Notes: generated by a model from the letters alone, not told the origin. Positions 15,864 through 25,527 are shown, numbered from the stretch's first letter. The stretch: DNA of 64,000 nucleotides from Propionicimonas sp020161015 (GCF_964266745.1 NZ_CAXWGX010000028.1:186001-250000), one strand, 5' to 3'. Program-made: numbers and translations.

Positions 15864-17873
15864 GTGAATCGCCTAGCGGAAGCCACGTCCCCCTACCTGC
15901 GGATGCACGCGGACAACCCCATCGACTGGTGGGAGTGGGGCGAGGAGGCCCTGGCGGAGGCCGCGGCGTCCGGTCGCCCGATCCTGCTGTCGGTGGGCTA
16001 CGCGGCCTGCCACTGGTGCCACGTGATGGCCCACGAGTCGTTCTCCGATCCGGCGATCGCGGCACTGGTCAACCCCAACTTCGTCGCGATCAAGGTGGAC
16101 CGCGAGGAGCGTCCCGACATCGACGCCCTCTACATGAAGGCGACCCAGGCCCTCACCGGCTCGGGGGGCTGGCCGATGACGGTCTTCCTCACCCCGGACG
16201 CCCGGCCGTTCTTCGCCGGCACCTACTACCCGCCCGAGCGCACCGGCGGCATGCCGTCCTTCGCCGAGGTGCTGGAGGCCATCGACACCGCGTGGCGCCA
16301 GCGCAGGGACGAGGCCGCGGCCAGCGCGGAGGTGATCACGACCCACCTGGCCGACGCCTTCGCGCCGCTGCCCGCCTCGGGCGACAGGCTCGACGTGTGG
16401 GCGGTGCTCGACCGCGTGAGCGGGGAGTTCGACCCGCTGCACGGCGGTTTCGGCACCGCGCCGAAGTTCCCTGCCCCGCTGCTCGTGGACGCGCTTCTGG
16501 TGAAGGGTGAGCCCGGCTCCCTCGACGTCGCCCAGCGCACGCTGGACGCGATGGCCCGCGGCGGCATCCACGACCAGGTCGGGGGTGGCTTCGCCCGCTA
16601 CAGCGTCGACGCCGGCTGGGTGGTGCCGCACTTCGAGAAGATGCTGTACGACAACGCACTGCTGCTGGGCGCGTACACCCGCGGCTGGCGGCGGGTGCCC
16701 GACCACGACCCGGTGCTGCGCTGGCAGTTCGAGCGGGTCGTGCGGGGCATCGTCGGCTGGCTGGAGCGCGAGCTGCTGCTGCCCTCGGGCGGGTTCGCGT
16801 CGTCGCTGGACGCCGACAGCCTCGACAGCCGCGGCATGCAGCACGAGGGCATCTACTACTGCTGGGACCCGGCCCTCCTCGCCGACGTGCTGGGCGAGGA
16901 CGCGGAGTGGGCGGCGGAGGTCTTCCACGTCACCACCGGCGGGACGTTCGAGCACGGCCTGTCGACCCTCCAGCTGCGCGGCAACCCCGACCCGGAGCGG
17001 CTCGCCGCGGTGTCGGCGCGCCTGCTCGCCGAGCGCCAGGGACGGTTCCCGCCGGCCCGTGACGACAAGGTCGTGGCGGCGTGGAACGGCTGGGCGGTCG
17101 ACGCGCTGGTGTGGGCGGCAGAGGTGTTCGGCGAGCCCGGCTGGCTGGAACTGGCCCGCGGGGCGGCCGAGTGCCTGTGGCGCGACCACTGGGACGGGCG
17201 GCTGCACCGCACATCGCTGGCCGGCGAGGCGGCACCGGTGACGGCGTTCGCCGACGACTACGGCGCCGTGGCGCTCGGGTTCGCCCGGCTCGCCGGGGCG
17301 CTCGGCGACGCGGAGTGGCTGCGGCGGGCGGAGACGCTGCTCGCGCAGGCGCTCGAGCTGTTCGGCGCGGACGACGGCGGGTTCCACGACGTGGCCGCGG
17401 ACGCCGAGCAGCTGTTCGCCCGGGCAAGGGACGTCAGCGACAACCCGACACCGTCCGGCACGAGCGCGCTGGTCGCGGCACTGCGGCTGGTGGCGCTGCT
17501 GGCGGAGCGTCCCGACCTCGCCGAACGGGCGGACGCGGCGGCGCTCACGCTGCGCGGCCTGCTGGAGCAGGCGCCCCGGTTCGCCGGGTCCGCGCTGGTC
17601 GACGCGCTTGTGGCCGACGAGGCGCGCACGGGCCTGCGTCCCGCCGTGGCCGTGGTGGTCGCGGACGAGCCGCTGGCCGAACTGTCACGGGCCACGTGGC
17701 GGATGGCGCCGATCGGCACCGCGGTCCTCACCGGACCCGCGGGCACGCCGGGCTTCGGCAGTCACTTCGAGGAGCGCGCCGAACCGGCCGCCTACGTGTG
17801 CCGCGGGACGGTGTGCTTCGCGCCCACCGCCGACCTCGCCGAGCTGCGCACGGCGTTGTGGAGCCGCGCGTAG
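15864..17873 (+). CDS. Thioredoxin-fold DUF255 protein (YyaL/SSP411 family)
   Basis: A 669-residue protein. An N-terminal thioredoxin-like DUF255 domain carries CHWC at residues 49-52 (GYAACHWCHVMAHESF). A long alpha/alpha-toroid region of the N-acylglucosamine-epimerase type follows, with GGWPMTVFLTPD near residue 100 and EGIYYCWDPALLADVLG near residue 330. Members are cytosolic and their activity is not settled. The GTG at 15864 is preferred over a TTG three codons earlier because of the -10 spacing and the family start VNRLAEATSPYL. It corresponds in order to Rv1084. Confidence 0.9.
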   Translation: MNRLAEATSPYLRMHADNPIDWWEWGEEALAEAAASGRPILLSVGYAACHWCHVMAHESFSDPAIAALVNPNFVAIKVDREERPDIDALYMKATQALTGSGGWPMTVFLTPDARPFFAGTYYPPERTGGMPSFAEVLEAIDTAWRQRRDEAAASAEVITTHLADAFAPLPASGDRLDVWAVLDRVSGEFDPLHGGFGTAPKFPAPLLVDALLVKGEPGSLDVAQRTLDAMARGGIHDQVGGGFARYSVDAGWVVPHFEKMLYDNALLLGAYTRGWRRVPDHDPVLRWQFERVVRGIVGWLERELLLPSGGFASSLDADSLDSRGMQHEGIYYCWDPALLADVLGEDAEWAAEVFHVTTGGTFEHGLSTLQLRGNPDPERLAAVSARLLAERQGRFPPARDDKVVAAWNGWAVDALVWAAEVFGEPGWLELARGAAECLWRDHWDGRLHRTSLAGEAAPVTAFADDYGAVALGFARLAGALGDAEWLRRAETLLAQALELFGADDGGFHDVAADAEQLFARARDVSDNPTPSGTSALVAALRLVALLAERPDLAERADAAALTLRGLLEQAPRFAGSALVDALVADEARTGLRPAVAVVVADEPLAELSRATWRMAPIGTAVLTGPAGTPGFGSHFEERAEPAAYVCRGTVCFAPTADLAELRTALWSRA

Positions 17874-17882
17874 CCCCGCCGC

Positions 17883-18524
17883 TCAGAACAGTGCGACGGC
17901 GATCGCAGCGAAGTGGGCCAGCGCTGCGGCGATCGTGCAGGCGTGGAACACCTCGTGGAAGCCGAACCACGCCGGCGAGGGGTTGGGCAGCTTGCGGGCG
18001 TAGATGAGCGCGCCGACGGTGTAGAACAGCCCGCCCAGGGCGATGAGCAGGACGACCAGGGGGCTCTGGGCCCAGAACGCAGGGAGCCACGCGATGCCGG
18101 CCCAGCCCATGCCCAGGTAGCAGGCGACGTCCAGCCAGCGCGGGGCGGTGTGCCAGAACACCCGCACCACCAGCCCGACCACGCCCACCGCCCAGATGAG
18201 CACCAGCAGTTTCGTCGCCTCCGCTGTCGGCAGCATGGTGAGCGCGAGCGGCGTGTAGGTGGCGGCGATGAACACGAAGATGTTCGCGTGGTCCCAGCGG
18301 CGCAGCGCCGCCCTGGTCGCGGGCTTCCAGTCGCCGAGGTGGTAGGCGGCGCTGGTGCCGAACAGCAGCAGCGCGCCGGCCAGCCAGACCGCGCTGCCGA
18401 TGCGCCCGGCCACGGTGGGGGCGAGCACCACCAGCAGCACCCCGCCGATCAGCACCACAGGCGTCATGCCCAGGTGCAGCCAGCCGCGCAGCCGGGGCTT
18501 CTCCTCGGTGACCGTCTCTTCCAT
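17883..18524 (-). CDS. Hemolysin III / TrhA family (PAQR-like) membrane protein
   Basis: A 213-residue protein with seven predicted helices and the family motifs SAAYHLGDW (near residue 58), RRWDHANIFVFIAATYTP (near 76) and FGFHEVFHACTIAAALAHF (near 187), which hold the conserved Ser, Asp and His residues of this putative metal-dependent hydrolase superfamily. True hemolytic activity is doubtful for most members. The GGAGGGAC before the ATG is a good ribosome site. It is divergent from uppS, with a 33-base palindrome in between. Confidence 0.9.
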   Translation of the reverse strand: MEETVTEEKPRLRGWLHLGMTPVVLIGGVLLVVLAPTVAGRIGSAVWLAGALLLFGTSAAYHLGDWKPATRAALRRWDHANIFVFIAATYTPLALTMLPTAEATKLLVLIWAVGVVGLVVRVFWHTAPRWLDVACYLGMGWAGIAWLPAFWAQSPLVVLLIALGGLFYTVGALIYARKLPNPSPAWFGFHEVFHACTIAAALAHFAAIAVALF

Positions 18525-18537
18525 CGTCCCTCCAGAA

Positions 18538-18570
18538 ACCTACGGCGTCGTAAGTTACGTTAGCGTAGGT
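18538..18570. promoter_or_regulatory. Imperfect 33-base palindrome in a divergent promoter region
   Basis: The outer arms ACCTACG (18538-18544) and CGTAGGT (18564-18570) and the inner arms CGTAA (18549-18553) and TTACG (18555-18559) share one centre at 18554. Concentric arms of this kind are typical of operators for dimeric, often TetR-type, repressors. It sits 14 bases before the hemolysin III start and about 65 bases before uppS. Confidence 0.6.
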
Positions 18571-18622
18571 ATCTCTCCGATTCAACAGGGCCACGCCCGG
18601 ATCGGCCCACGGGTGCGGGCGG

Positions 18623-18628
18623 TAGGGT
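18623..18628 (+). promoter_or_regulatory. -10 box, leaderless uppS promoter
   Basis: TAGGGT ends 6 bases before the ATG at 18635. Confidence 0.4.
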
Positions 18629-18634
18629 GCAGCT

Positions 18635-19438
18635 ATGGCGTGGGGCCTCCGGATACGCGAAGCGGTGAACCGCCTCGAGCCGCTGGGGTTCCTGTACTCC
18701 GCCTACGAGACCCAGCTGCTCGCCCAGCTCGATCGCTCGGCGCTGCCGCGCCACGTCGCGGTGCTCGCGGACGGGAACCGCCGCTGGGCCCGCACCAACG
18801 CCCCCGACAGCCCGCTCGTCGTGGGCTACCAGGCCGGCGCCGACAAGCTGAAGGAGTTCGTCGACTGGTGCGCCGACCTCGGCATCGGGGTGGTCACCCT
18901 CTGGGTCCTGTCCACCGACAACCTCACCCGCTCCAGCGCGGAGGAGGTGGCCCCGCTGCTGCGGGTGATCGAGCGGCTCGTCACCGACCTCGCCGCGAGC
19001 TACCGCGTGCAGGTGGTCGGCGACCCGGCACTGCTGCCCGACGACATGGCGGGCCGGCTGCGGGACGCCGAGCAGGCCTCCTCCGGCCACACCGGCACCC
19101 ACGTCAACGTCGCGATCGCCTACGGCGGACGCCACGAGCTGCGGGACGCCGTCCGCTCGCTGCTGGCCAGCGAGGCGACCAAGGGCACCCGGCTGGAGGA
19201 GCTCGCGGAGACCCTGGAGATCGACCACATCGCCGACCACCTCTACACCGCGGGCCAGCCCGACCCCGACCTGATCATCCGCACGTCCGGGGAGCAGCGC
19301 ATGTCCGGCTTCCTGATCTGGCAGTCGGCGCACTCGGAGTTCTACTTCTGCGAGGCCCTGTGGCCGGACTTCCGCAAGGTCGACTTCATCCGGGCGCTGC
19401 GCTCCTACGCCCAGCGTGAGCGCCGCTACGGCCGGTAG
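18635..19438 (+). CDS. uppS: Z-isoprenyl diphosphate synthase (UPP synthase family)
   Basis: A 267-residue cis-prenyltransferase. The phosphate-binding motif HVAVLADGNRRWAR carries catalytic Asp46. Further family blocks are VTLWVLSTDNLTRS near residue 90, NVAIAYGGRHEL near 155, and DLIIRTSGEQRMSGFLIWQ near 211. It condenses IPP with allylic diphosphates for polyprenyl lipid carriers. The order resembles Rv1086, a short-chain Z-farnesyl diphosphate synthase, so this may be the short-chain type; the sequence alone does not settle product length. It ends one base before the convergent GH31 gene. Confidence 0.92.
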   Translation: MAWGLRIREAVNRLEPLGFLYSAYETQLLAQLDRSALPRHVAVLADGNRRWARTNAPDSPLVVGYQAGADKLKEFVDWCADLGIGVVTLWVLSTDNLTRSSAEEVAPLLRVIERLVTDLAASYRVQVVGDPALLPDDMAGRLRDAEQASSGHTGTHVNVAIAYGGRHELRDAVRSLLASEATKGTRLEELAETLEIDHIADHLYTAGQPDPDLIIRTSGEQRMSGFLIWQSAHSEFYFCEALWPDFRKVDFIRALRSYAQRERRYGR

Positions 19439-19439
19439 C

Positions 19440-21790
19440 TCAGGCGTCGGCCAGCAGGAGCTCGCAGACCGCGGAGCGCAGCGCGTCCGGAAGCTCCAGG
19501 CCCTCGATCGCCGCGACGCGCCGCAGTCCGGAGGCGGACTGCAGGACGCGCCACACGGCCTCCTTCGTGCGGTACTCCACCTGCGCGGCGTTGAGCAGGT
19601 CGTGCAGGCGTGACTCCACCCGGTTGTCCGACCGCCGCCCGCTGAACCTGACCGACGCGCCGTCGGCGGTCACCACGTCCAGCTCGACGGCGAGCGGTCC
19701 GGCCGCGGCGCTCTCGTGGACGCCGTCGGGCAGTTCGGCGTCCACGTCGTCGAGCCGTGCAGCACCACGCGGAAGCGCCGCGTCGCCGGGACGACGTCGA
19801 GGGCCCCGGACGCCGGCGCGATCCGCAGGTCGCCGGACGCCTCGTCCCACGTGATCACGGTGGTGACCGACCGGGGCACCGCGGCGTCGTCGTCCTCGTA
19901 GAGAGCCAGCCGGCCGTCCGCGCCCGCGAAGACGTGCACCTCGAGCGCGGCGGGGTTCTGCGTCCCGTACTCGCCCGGCCAGGTGAGCGGGACGATCCCG
20001 CCGGCCCTGGCCAGCACCGGGTACCCCTCCAGCCGCCGGTGCAGGGTGACCGTGCGCCCCCCGCTGTAGCGGACGCCGGTGAAGAAGTCCGTCCACTCCC
20101 CGGCCGGGAGCCAGGTGGAGACCCGCCCGAGCAGCGTGCTGCGGTCGGCCGGGGACGTGATCGGCGCCACCAGCAGCTCGCTGCCGAAGGCGAAGGTGTT
20201 GCGCGAGGCCACGGCCTCCGGCCGCGGGTCCAGGTGGTAGAGCGGGCGGACCAGCGGCTCGCCGGCCGAGTGCGCGCGCTCGGCCATCGTGAACAGGTAG
20301 GGCACCAGCCGGTGCCGCAACCGGAGCGCCTCGCCCATCGCCGCCCGGGCCGGCGCGGAGTACTTCCACGGCTCCTTGCCCGCGAACAGGTCGTTGGTGG
20401 AGTGCAGGCGGTTGACCGGCGAGAACACCCCGAGCTGGAACCACCGCGTGGCCAGCTCGTCGTCGCGGTAGCCGAAGGCGTGGCCGCCGATGTCGTGGCT
20501 CCACCACCCGTAGCCGATGTTGGCGGCCGTGGCGGTGAAGTACGGCTGGAAGTCGAGGCTCTCCCAGGTGGTGATCGTGTCGCCGGAGAAGCCCACCGGG
20601 TACCGGTGCGAGCCGGGTCCGGCGTAGCGGGAGAAGGTGAGCGGACGCCGCCCGTCCCTCGCGGAGTCGAGGTGGTGGATGTGGTTCAGCACCCACAGCG
20701 GATCCAGGCCCGGCATCGTCGAGTGCGGGCCCTGCTGCCAGTCCAGCCACCAGAAGTCGACCCCTTCGGCCTCCAGCGGGTGGAGCACCTCCTCGAGGTA
20801 GGCCACAAGGAAGCCGGGGTCGGCGGCGTCGAAGTCGATCGCCCGCCGGCTCTCCGGGTCGATGCCCAGCCGCCGGGCCAGCTGCGGGTAGCGGTCCTCA
20901 TAGGCGCGGACGCCGTCCGCGGGGTGCAGGTTGAGCGAGACCCGCAGCCCGTGCTCGTGCAGCCAGGAGAGGAAGTCGCGAGGGTCGGGGAACAGGTCGG
21001 TGTTCCAGGAGTAGCCGGTCCAGCCGTGGCCGTAAGACGGGTCGACGTCCACCCAGTGCCAGTCCATGTCGACCACCGCAACGCTGAACGGCAGGTGCTC
21101 CTGCTCGAAGCGCTCCACGAGCGCCCGGTACTCCTGCGCGGAGTAGGCGTAGTACCGGCTCCACCAGTTGCCCAGGGCCCAGCGCGGCAGCAGCGGCTGC
21201 GGCCCGGTGAGCCGGTAGAAGTCGCGGACGGCCCCGGCGGCGTCGTGGCCGTGGCCGAAGTAGTACAGGTCGGTGTTGCCCTCGATCCGCGGCTCCACCC
21301 ACTCCTCGAGCGCGAGCGTCGTGTCCTCCAGCACCGCGTAGCCGGTGGTGGACACCAGCCCGTCCTCCAGCGGCAGCGCCCCGTCCACGCCGTCGAGGGT
21401 GCGCGCGGTGCCGCCGAGGTTCCCCTGCTGCCAGGGGCTCGGCGTGAACCGGGCGCCGTGGCGCCACTCGCTGTGGTAGCCGTGGGCGCCGGCCAGCCGG
21501 ACCCGGAGGCCCGACGCCGAGAACGGGCGCTCGTCGTAGTCGAGCGCGAGGGCGTCGGTGAACAGGTGGATCCCGTTCGCGTCCGGCTCGACGCGGAAGC
21601 CGGCCGGCTCGAACGCCCGGTTGAGCACCATCTGGGTGGCGCGGTCCTCGAACCTGCCGGTGGGGGAGTACTCCAGCCGCAGCAGCCGGGGGGTGAGCAC
21701 CGTGATCCGGTAGTGGTCGCCGACCACCTGCGCCGACGGCGCGGCCAGGGGGGTGGTGGGGATGGTGAGGTGTGCGGGAAGTCGGCCCAT
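19440..21790 (-). pseudogene. Glycoside hydrolase family 31, frameshifted near the C-terminus
   Basis: A GH31-type alpha-glycosidase of about 783 residues if repaired. The N-terminal beta domain (about 1-210) and the TIM barrel are intact, with GVDFWWLDWQQGP (likely nucleophile Asp) near residue 355 and GFSGDTITTW (likely acid/base Asp) near residue 410. The first frame runs from ATG 21790 to a stop at 19670. Near 19754/19755 homology moves to another frame that continues to 19440 (segments DDVDAELPDGVHE and LHDLLNAAQVEYRTKEAVW). A single missing base in the GGCTCG context restores one frame. Only the terminal beta domain is affected. Sequencing error, recent mutation or pseudogene cannot be separated here. 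Confidence 0.75.
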
Positions 21791-21899
21791 CACCGGAGTC
21801 TAGGGCGGTCGGCGGGCGCCGCGGAGGTGCTGTGTGACGGTCGGGTGAACGCACCCCGCGCGCGGCGTGTCGGGACGCGGGTGGTCGTGGCGGCGGGCT

Positions 21900-21905
21900 T
21901 ACTCT
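21900..21905 (+). promoter_or_regulatory. Possible -10 box of phoH
   Basis: TACTCT in the GH31-phoH divergent gap. If used, it would give a leader of about 140 bases containing the hairpin at 22013-22038. No -35 is seen. Confidence 0.2.
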
Positions 21906-22012
21906 CGTGGCACGGGCGGGTGCCCCATCCGTCCGGACGAGAGGCACCATGCTGCACAGCGTGACCCGCGGGCCCGCCCCCGGACCCCGTCCCCTCGGCT
22001 GACCACCAGGTT

Positions 22013-22038
22013 GAGCCGGACGGGCGGCGATCCGGCTC
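22013..22038 (+). promoter_or_regulatory. Hairpin in the phoH leader
   Basis: Perfect 8-base stem GAGCCGGA/TCCGGCTC with a 10-base loop, ending 15 bases before the phoH ATG. It could modulate translation or be incidental in GC-rich DNA. Confidence 0.35.
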
Positions 22039-22053
22039 GGACAAGGGATCGAC

Positions 22054-23388
22054 ATGCCATCGACCAGGACCGCCTTCTCCGGGACCCGTGACACCGCTCT
22101 GGCGCTGAAGACCTACGTTCTGGACACCTCCGTGCTGCTGAGTGACCCGCACGCCCTGCGGAACTTCGCCGAGCACAGCGTCGTGGTCCCGGTGGTCGTC
22201 ATCACCGAACTGGAGGCCAAGCGCCACCACCCCGAACTCGGGTACTTCGCGCGCACCGCGCTGCGCTACCTCGACGACCTGCGGGTGCGCTACGGCGGCC
22301 TGGACGCGCCGATCCCGGTCAACGAGGCCGAGGGCACCGTGCGGGTCGAGCTCAACCACACCGACACCGAGGTGCTCCCGCCGGGCTTCCGCCTGGGCGA
22401 CAACGACTCCCGCATCCTCGCCGTCGCGCTCAACTTCCGCGCCGAGGGCCACGACGTCGTCCTGGTCAGCAAGGACCTGCCGATGCGGGTGAAGGCCTCG
22501 GCCGTCGGCCTCCCGGCGGAGGAGTACCGCCACGAGATCACGCCCGACTCCGGGTGGACCGGGATGGCGGAGGTCGACGTGCCGACGGCCACCATCGAGC
22601 GCCTCTACGCCGAGGGCTCCGCGGTCGTCGCCGAGGCGGTCGACCTGCCCTGCCACACCGGCGTCGTGCTGCACGGGGCGAGTTCGTCCGCGCTGGGCCG
22701 GGTGCTGCCGGACGGCGCGGTCCGCCTGGTCCGCGACCGGGAGGCGTTCGGCCTCCACGGCCGCTCTGCGGAGCAGCGGGTGGCCCTCGACCTCCTGCTC
22801 GACTCCGACATCGGCATCGTCTCCCTCGGCGGACGGGCGGGCACCGGCAAGTCGGCGCTGGCGCTCTGCGCGGGGCTGGAGGCCGTCCTCGAGCGGCGGC
22901 AGTACGCGAAGGTGATCGTGTTCCGTCCGCTGTACGCGGTGGGCGGGCAGGAACTCGGCTACCTGCCCGGCAGCGAGAACGAGAAGATGTCGCCCTGGGG
23001 CCAGGCGGTGTTCGACACGCTGGGCTCGGTGACCAGCAAGAACGTGATCGACGAGGTGCTGGCGCAGGACCTGATCGAGGTCCTCCCGCTCACCCACATC
23101 CGCGGTCGCTCGCTGCACGACGCCTTCGTGATCGTCGACGAGGCGCAGTCACTGGAGCGCAACGTGCTGCTCACCGTGCTGTCGCGGATCGGACAGAACT
23201 CGCGGGTCGTCCTCACCCACGACGTCGCCCAGCGCGACAACCTGCGCGTCGGCCGGCACGACGGGGTGGTGGCCGTGGTGGAGCGGCTCAAGGGACACCC
23301 GCTGTTCGCCCACGTCACCCTGACCCGCTCCGAGCGTTCCCCCATCGCCGCACTGGTGACCGAGATGCTGGAGGACGTCGGGATCTAG
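22054..23388 (+). CDS. phoH: PIN domain-PhoH fusion ATPase/RNase (PhoH2)
   Basis: A 444-residue two-domain protein. The N-terminal PIN nuclease (about 20-160) has acidic motifs TYVLDTSVLLSDP, TELEAKRH and LGDNDSRILAVAL. The C-terminal PhoH helicase-like ATPase (about 235-444) has Walker A GRAGTGKSAL and Walker B AFVIVDEAQS. Mycobacterial PhoH2 is an ATP-dependent RNA helicase and ribonuclease. In mycobacteria a small phoAT gene overlaps its start; a 74-residue Arg-rich ORF overlaps here but looks like a shadow frame. It is convergent with the aminotransferase, with a 4-base gap. Confidence 0.92.
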   Translation: MPSTRTAFSGTRDTALALKTYVLDTSVLLSDPHALRNFAEHSVVVPVVVITELEAKRHHPELGYFARTALRYLDDLRVRYGGLDAPIPVNEAEGTVRVELNHTDTEVLPPGFRLGDNDSRILAVALNFRAEGHDVVLVSKDLPMRVKASAVGLPAEEYRHEITPDSGWTGMAEVDVPTATIERLYAEGSAVVAEAVDLPCHTGVVLHGASSSALGRVLPDGAVRLVRDREAFGLHGRSAEQRVALDLLLDSDIGIVSLGGRAGTGKSALALCAGLEAVLERRQYAKVIVFRPLYAVGGQELGYLPGSENEKMSPWGQAVFDTLGSVTSKNVIDEVLAQDLIEVLPLTHIRGRSLHDAFVIVDEAQSLERNVLLTVLSRIGQNSRVVLTHDVAQRDNLRVGRHDGVVAVVERLKGHPLFAHVTLTRSERSPIAALVTEMLEDVGI

Positions 23389-23392
23389 GCGG

Positions 23393-24796
23393 CTAGAGCA
23401 GCTCGCTGGCCTCGGTCAGCACCGAGCGGAGCATGCCTGCGATCTCGGCGAACTCGGGCTCGCCGATGGTCAGCGGCGGCGCGAGCTGGATGACGGGGTC
23501 GCCCCGGTCGTCGGCGCGGCAGTACAGGCCGGCGTCGAACAGCGCCTTCGAGAGGAAGCCGCGCAACAGCCGCTCGGCCTCGTCGTCGTCGAAGGTCTCC
23601 CTGGTCTCGCGGTCCTTCACCAGCTCGATGCCGTAGAAGTAGCCCGCGCCCCGGACGTCGCCCACGATGGGCAGGTCCCGCAGCCCGTCCAGCGCCGCAC
23701 GGAAGGACGGGGCGAGGGTGGCCACCTGCTGGTTCAGTCCCTCGCGCTCCATGATGTCGAGGTTGGCCAGCGCCACGGCGGACGACACCGGGTGGCCCCC
23801 GAAGGTGTAGCCGTGGGCGAAGCTCGTGGTGCCCGAGCGGAACGGCTCGAACAGCCGGTCGGAGGCGATCATCGCCCCGATCGGGGAGTAGCCGCTGCTC
23901 ATGCCCTTGGCGCAGGTGATGATGTCGGGCACGTAGTCGAAGTCGTCACAGGCGAACATCGAGCCGATGCGGCCGAACGCGCAGATCGTCTCGTCCGAGA
24001 CCAGCAGGACGTCGTAGTCGTCACAGATCTGGCGGACGCGCTCGAAGTACCCCGGGGGCGGCGGGAAGCAGCCGCCGGAGTTCTGGACGGGCTCGAGGAA
24101 CACCGCGGCGACGGTGTCCGGCCCCTCGAACTCGATCGCCTCCGCGATCCGTTCTGCCGCCCACTGGCCGAAGGCGTACTCGTCGTCGCGCAGGTGCTCC
24201 GGGGCCCGGTAGAAGCCGGTGTTCGGCACCTTGAACGCTCCGGGCACCAGCGGTTCGAACGGGGCGCGCGCTGCGGGGATGCCGGTGATCGACAAGGCGC
24301 CGTGCGGGGTGCCGTGGTAGGCGATCGAGCGCGAGATCACCTTGGTCTTCGTGGGCCGTCCGGTGAGCTTGAAGTACTGCTTGGCGAGCTTCCACGCCGA
24401 CTCCACGGCCTCGCCGCCGCCGGTGGTGAAGAACACGCGGTTGAGGTCGCCGGGCGCGTAGCCGGCCAGGCGCTCGGCCAGCTCGATCCCGGCCGGGTGC
24501 CCGTAGCTCCACAGCGGGAAGTACGCGAGCTCGGACGCCTGCTTCGCTGCCGCCTCGGCCAGTTCGGTGCGTCCGTGGCCCACCTGGACGGTGAACAGCC
24601 CGGCGAGCCCGTCGAAGTACTCCCGGCCGCGGTCGTCCCAGATCCGGTGGCCGCGTCCGCGGACGATGACCGGCATCTCGGCGCCGCGCCCGCCGGCCTC
24701 CACCGGCTCGTAGACGGAGTGGCGGGTGAAGTGCCCCCACAGGTGCGACTGCGCCGCCTGGGCCAGCGGCGTGCCGGAGCGGGTGGTCTGCGTCAT
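23393..24796 (-). CDS. Class III aminotransferase, likely putrescine or omega-amino acid : pyruvate
   Basis: A 467-residue PLP enzyme. The N-terminus SHLWGHFTRHSVYE is typical of polyamine and omega-amino acid:pyruvate aminotransferases (SpuC/PuuT type). The PLP lysine is in IITCAKGMSSGYSPIGA (near 290), with cofactor residues in DETICAFGR (near 265). Its divergent position to a complete polyamine transporter and to gabT/gabD supports putrescine or a related diamine as substrate. It overlaps the Lrp gene by 4 bases, so the regulator and enzyme form one operon. Exact specificity cannot be read from sequence. Confidence 0.88.
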   Translation of the reverse strand: MTQTTRSGTPLAQAAQSHLWGHFTRHSVYEPVEAGGRGAEMPVIVRGRGHRIWDDRGREYFDGLAGLFTVQVGHGRTELAEAAAKQASELAYFPLWSYGHPAGIELAERLAGYAPGDLNRVFFTTGGGEAVESAWKLAKQYFKLTGRPTKTKVISRSIAYHGTPHGALSITGIPAARAPFEPLVPGAFKVPNTGFYRAPEHLRDDEYAFGQWAAERIAEAIEFEGPDTVAAVFLEPVQNSGGCFPPPPGYFERVRQICDDYDVLLVSDETICAFGRIGSMFACDDFDYVPDIITCAKGMSSGYSPIGAMIASDRLFEPFRSGTTSFAHGYTFGGHPVSSAVALANLDIMEREGLNQQVATLAPSFRAALDGLRDLPIVGDVRGAGYFYGIELVKDRETRETFDDDEAERLLRGFLSKALFDAGLYCRADDRGDPVIQLAPPLTIGEPEFAEIAGMLRSVLTEASELL

Positions 24797-25296
24797 CGGG
24801 TTCCCCAGTCGTAGTGCTGCTTGTTGAGTTTGAGGTAGACGAACGTCTCTGTGCCGATCACGCCCTCGATCGTGCGGATCCTGGTCATCAGCAGTTCGAG
24901 CAGCTCAGCGTCCCCCTCGCAGACCACCTCGACGAGCAGGTCGAAGCTGCCGGCGGTGGTGACGACGTAGTCGACCTCGGCGAGTTCGCACAGGCGGTCG
25001 GCGATCGGGCCGGCGTCGCCGGCGGTCTTGATGCCGATCATCGCCTGCCGCGTGAAGCCGACCACGAGCGGGTCGGTGACCGCGACGATCTGCATCACGC
25101 CCGACTCCGTGAGCCGCTGGACGCGCTGTCGGACCGCCCCCTCCGAGAGTCCGACCTCCGCGGCGATGCTGACGAACGGCTTGCGGCCGTCCTGCTGAAG
25201 CAGCTCGATGATCCGCTTCCCGATCGCGTCCACCACCGGCATGCTCGAGCGTTGCGGGGGCTCCCGCCTCTGCTCGACGTGGTCAACCTGTGCCAT
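24793..25296 (-). CDS. Lrp/AsnC family transcriptional regulator
   Basis: A 167-residue protein. The N-terminal winged HTH (about 25-80: IIELLQQDGRKPFVSIAAEV, then LSEGAVRQRVQRLTESGV) is followed by a RAM/ACT-like ligand domain (about 85-165). The ATG at 25296 is preferred (AGGA about 8 bases upstream); an ATG at 25242 would drop an unusual basic extension. It is first gene of the minus operon with the aminotransferase and divergent from the pot operon, so it probably controls both in response to an amino acid or polyamine. Confidence 0.9.
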   Translation of the reverse strand: MAQVDHVEQRREPPQRSSMPVVDAIGKRIIELLQQDGRKPFVSIAAEVGLSEGAVRQRVQRLTESGVMQIVAVTDPLVVGFTRQAMIGIKTAGDAGPIADRLCELAEVDYVVTTAGSFDLLVEVVCEGDAELLELLMTRIRTIEGVIGTETFVYLKLNKQHYDWGTR

Positions 25297-25527
25297 GGGT
25301 AGATCCTGCACTCCGACTATCGAAGTCTGCAAACCCTGCGGCTACGATTTCCGTGGTAACTCTTGCGAAACAATTGCGGATTAGCCTGCAGGGCAGCAGG
25401 ATGCTCATCCAAGGAGGCGGGATGGTACGAGACCTCGTAGGTCCGTGGCCGGCGTCCGCCGCCGTCCGCCCGTGTGCGCGTCCGCAGCATCGCCGACACC
25501 GACCCAACTACCGAGGAGCTCGCCGCA
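25297..25527. promoter_or_regulatory. Divergent control region, Lrp gene / pot operon
   Basis: A 231-base gap with an A/T-richer patch at about 25345-25385 that contains two TTGCG repeats (25363 and 25374) and a TAGCCT hexamer at 25382-25387. It is a plausible site for the Lrp protein and promoter, but no full -35/-10 pair is convincing. Its second half holds a possible leader ORF. Confidence 0.4.

Noticed and set aside
21867..22091. A 74-codon plus-strand ORF overlapping the phoH start, as a possible PhoAT-like antitoxin gene
   Set aside because: Its composition is Arg/Pro-rich like other shadow frames, it overlaps phoH by 38 bases rather than a few, and no PhoAT-like feature is visible.
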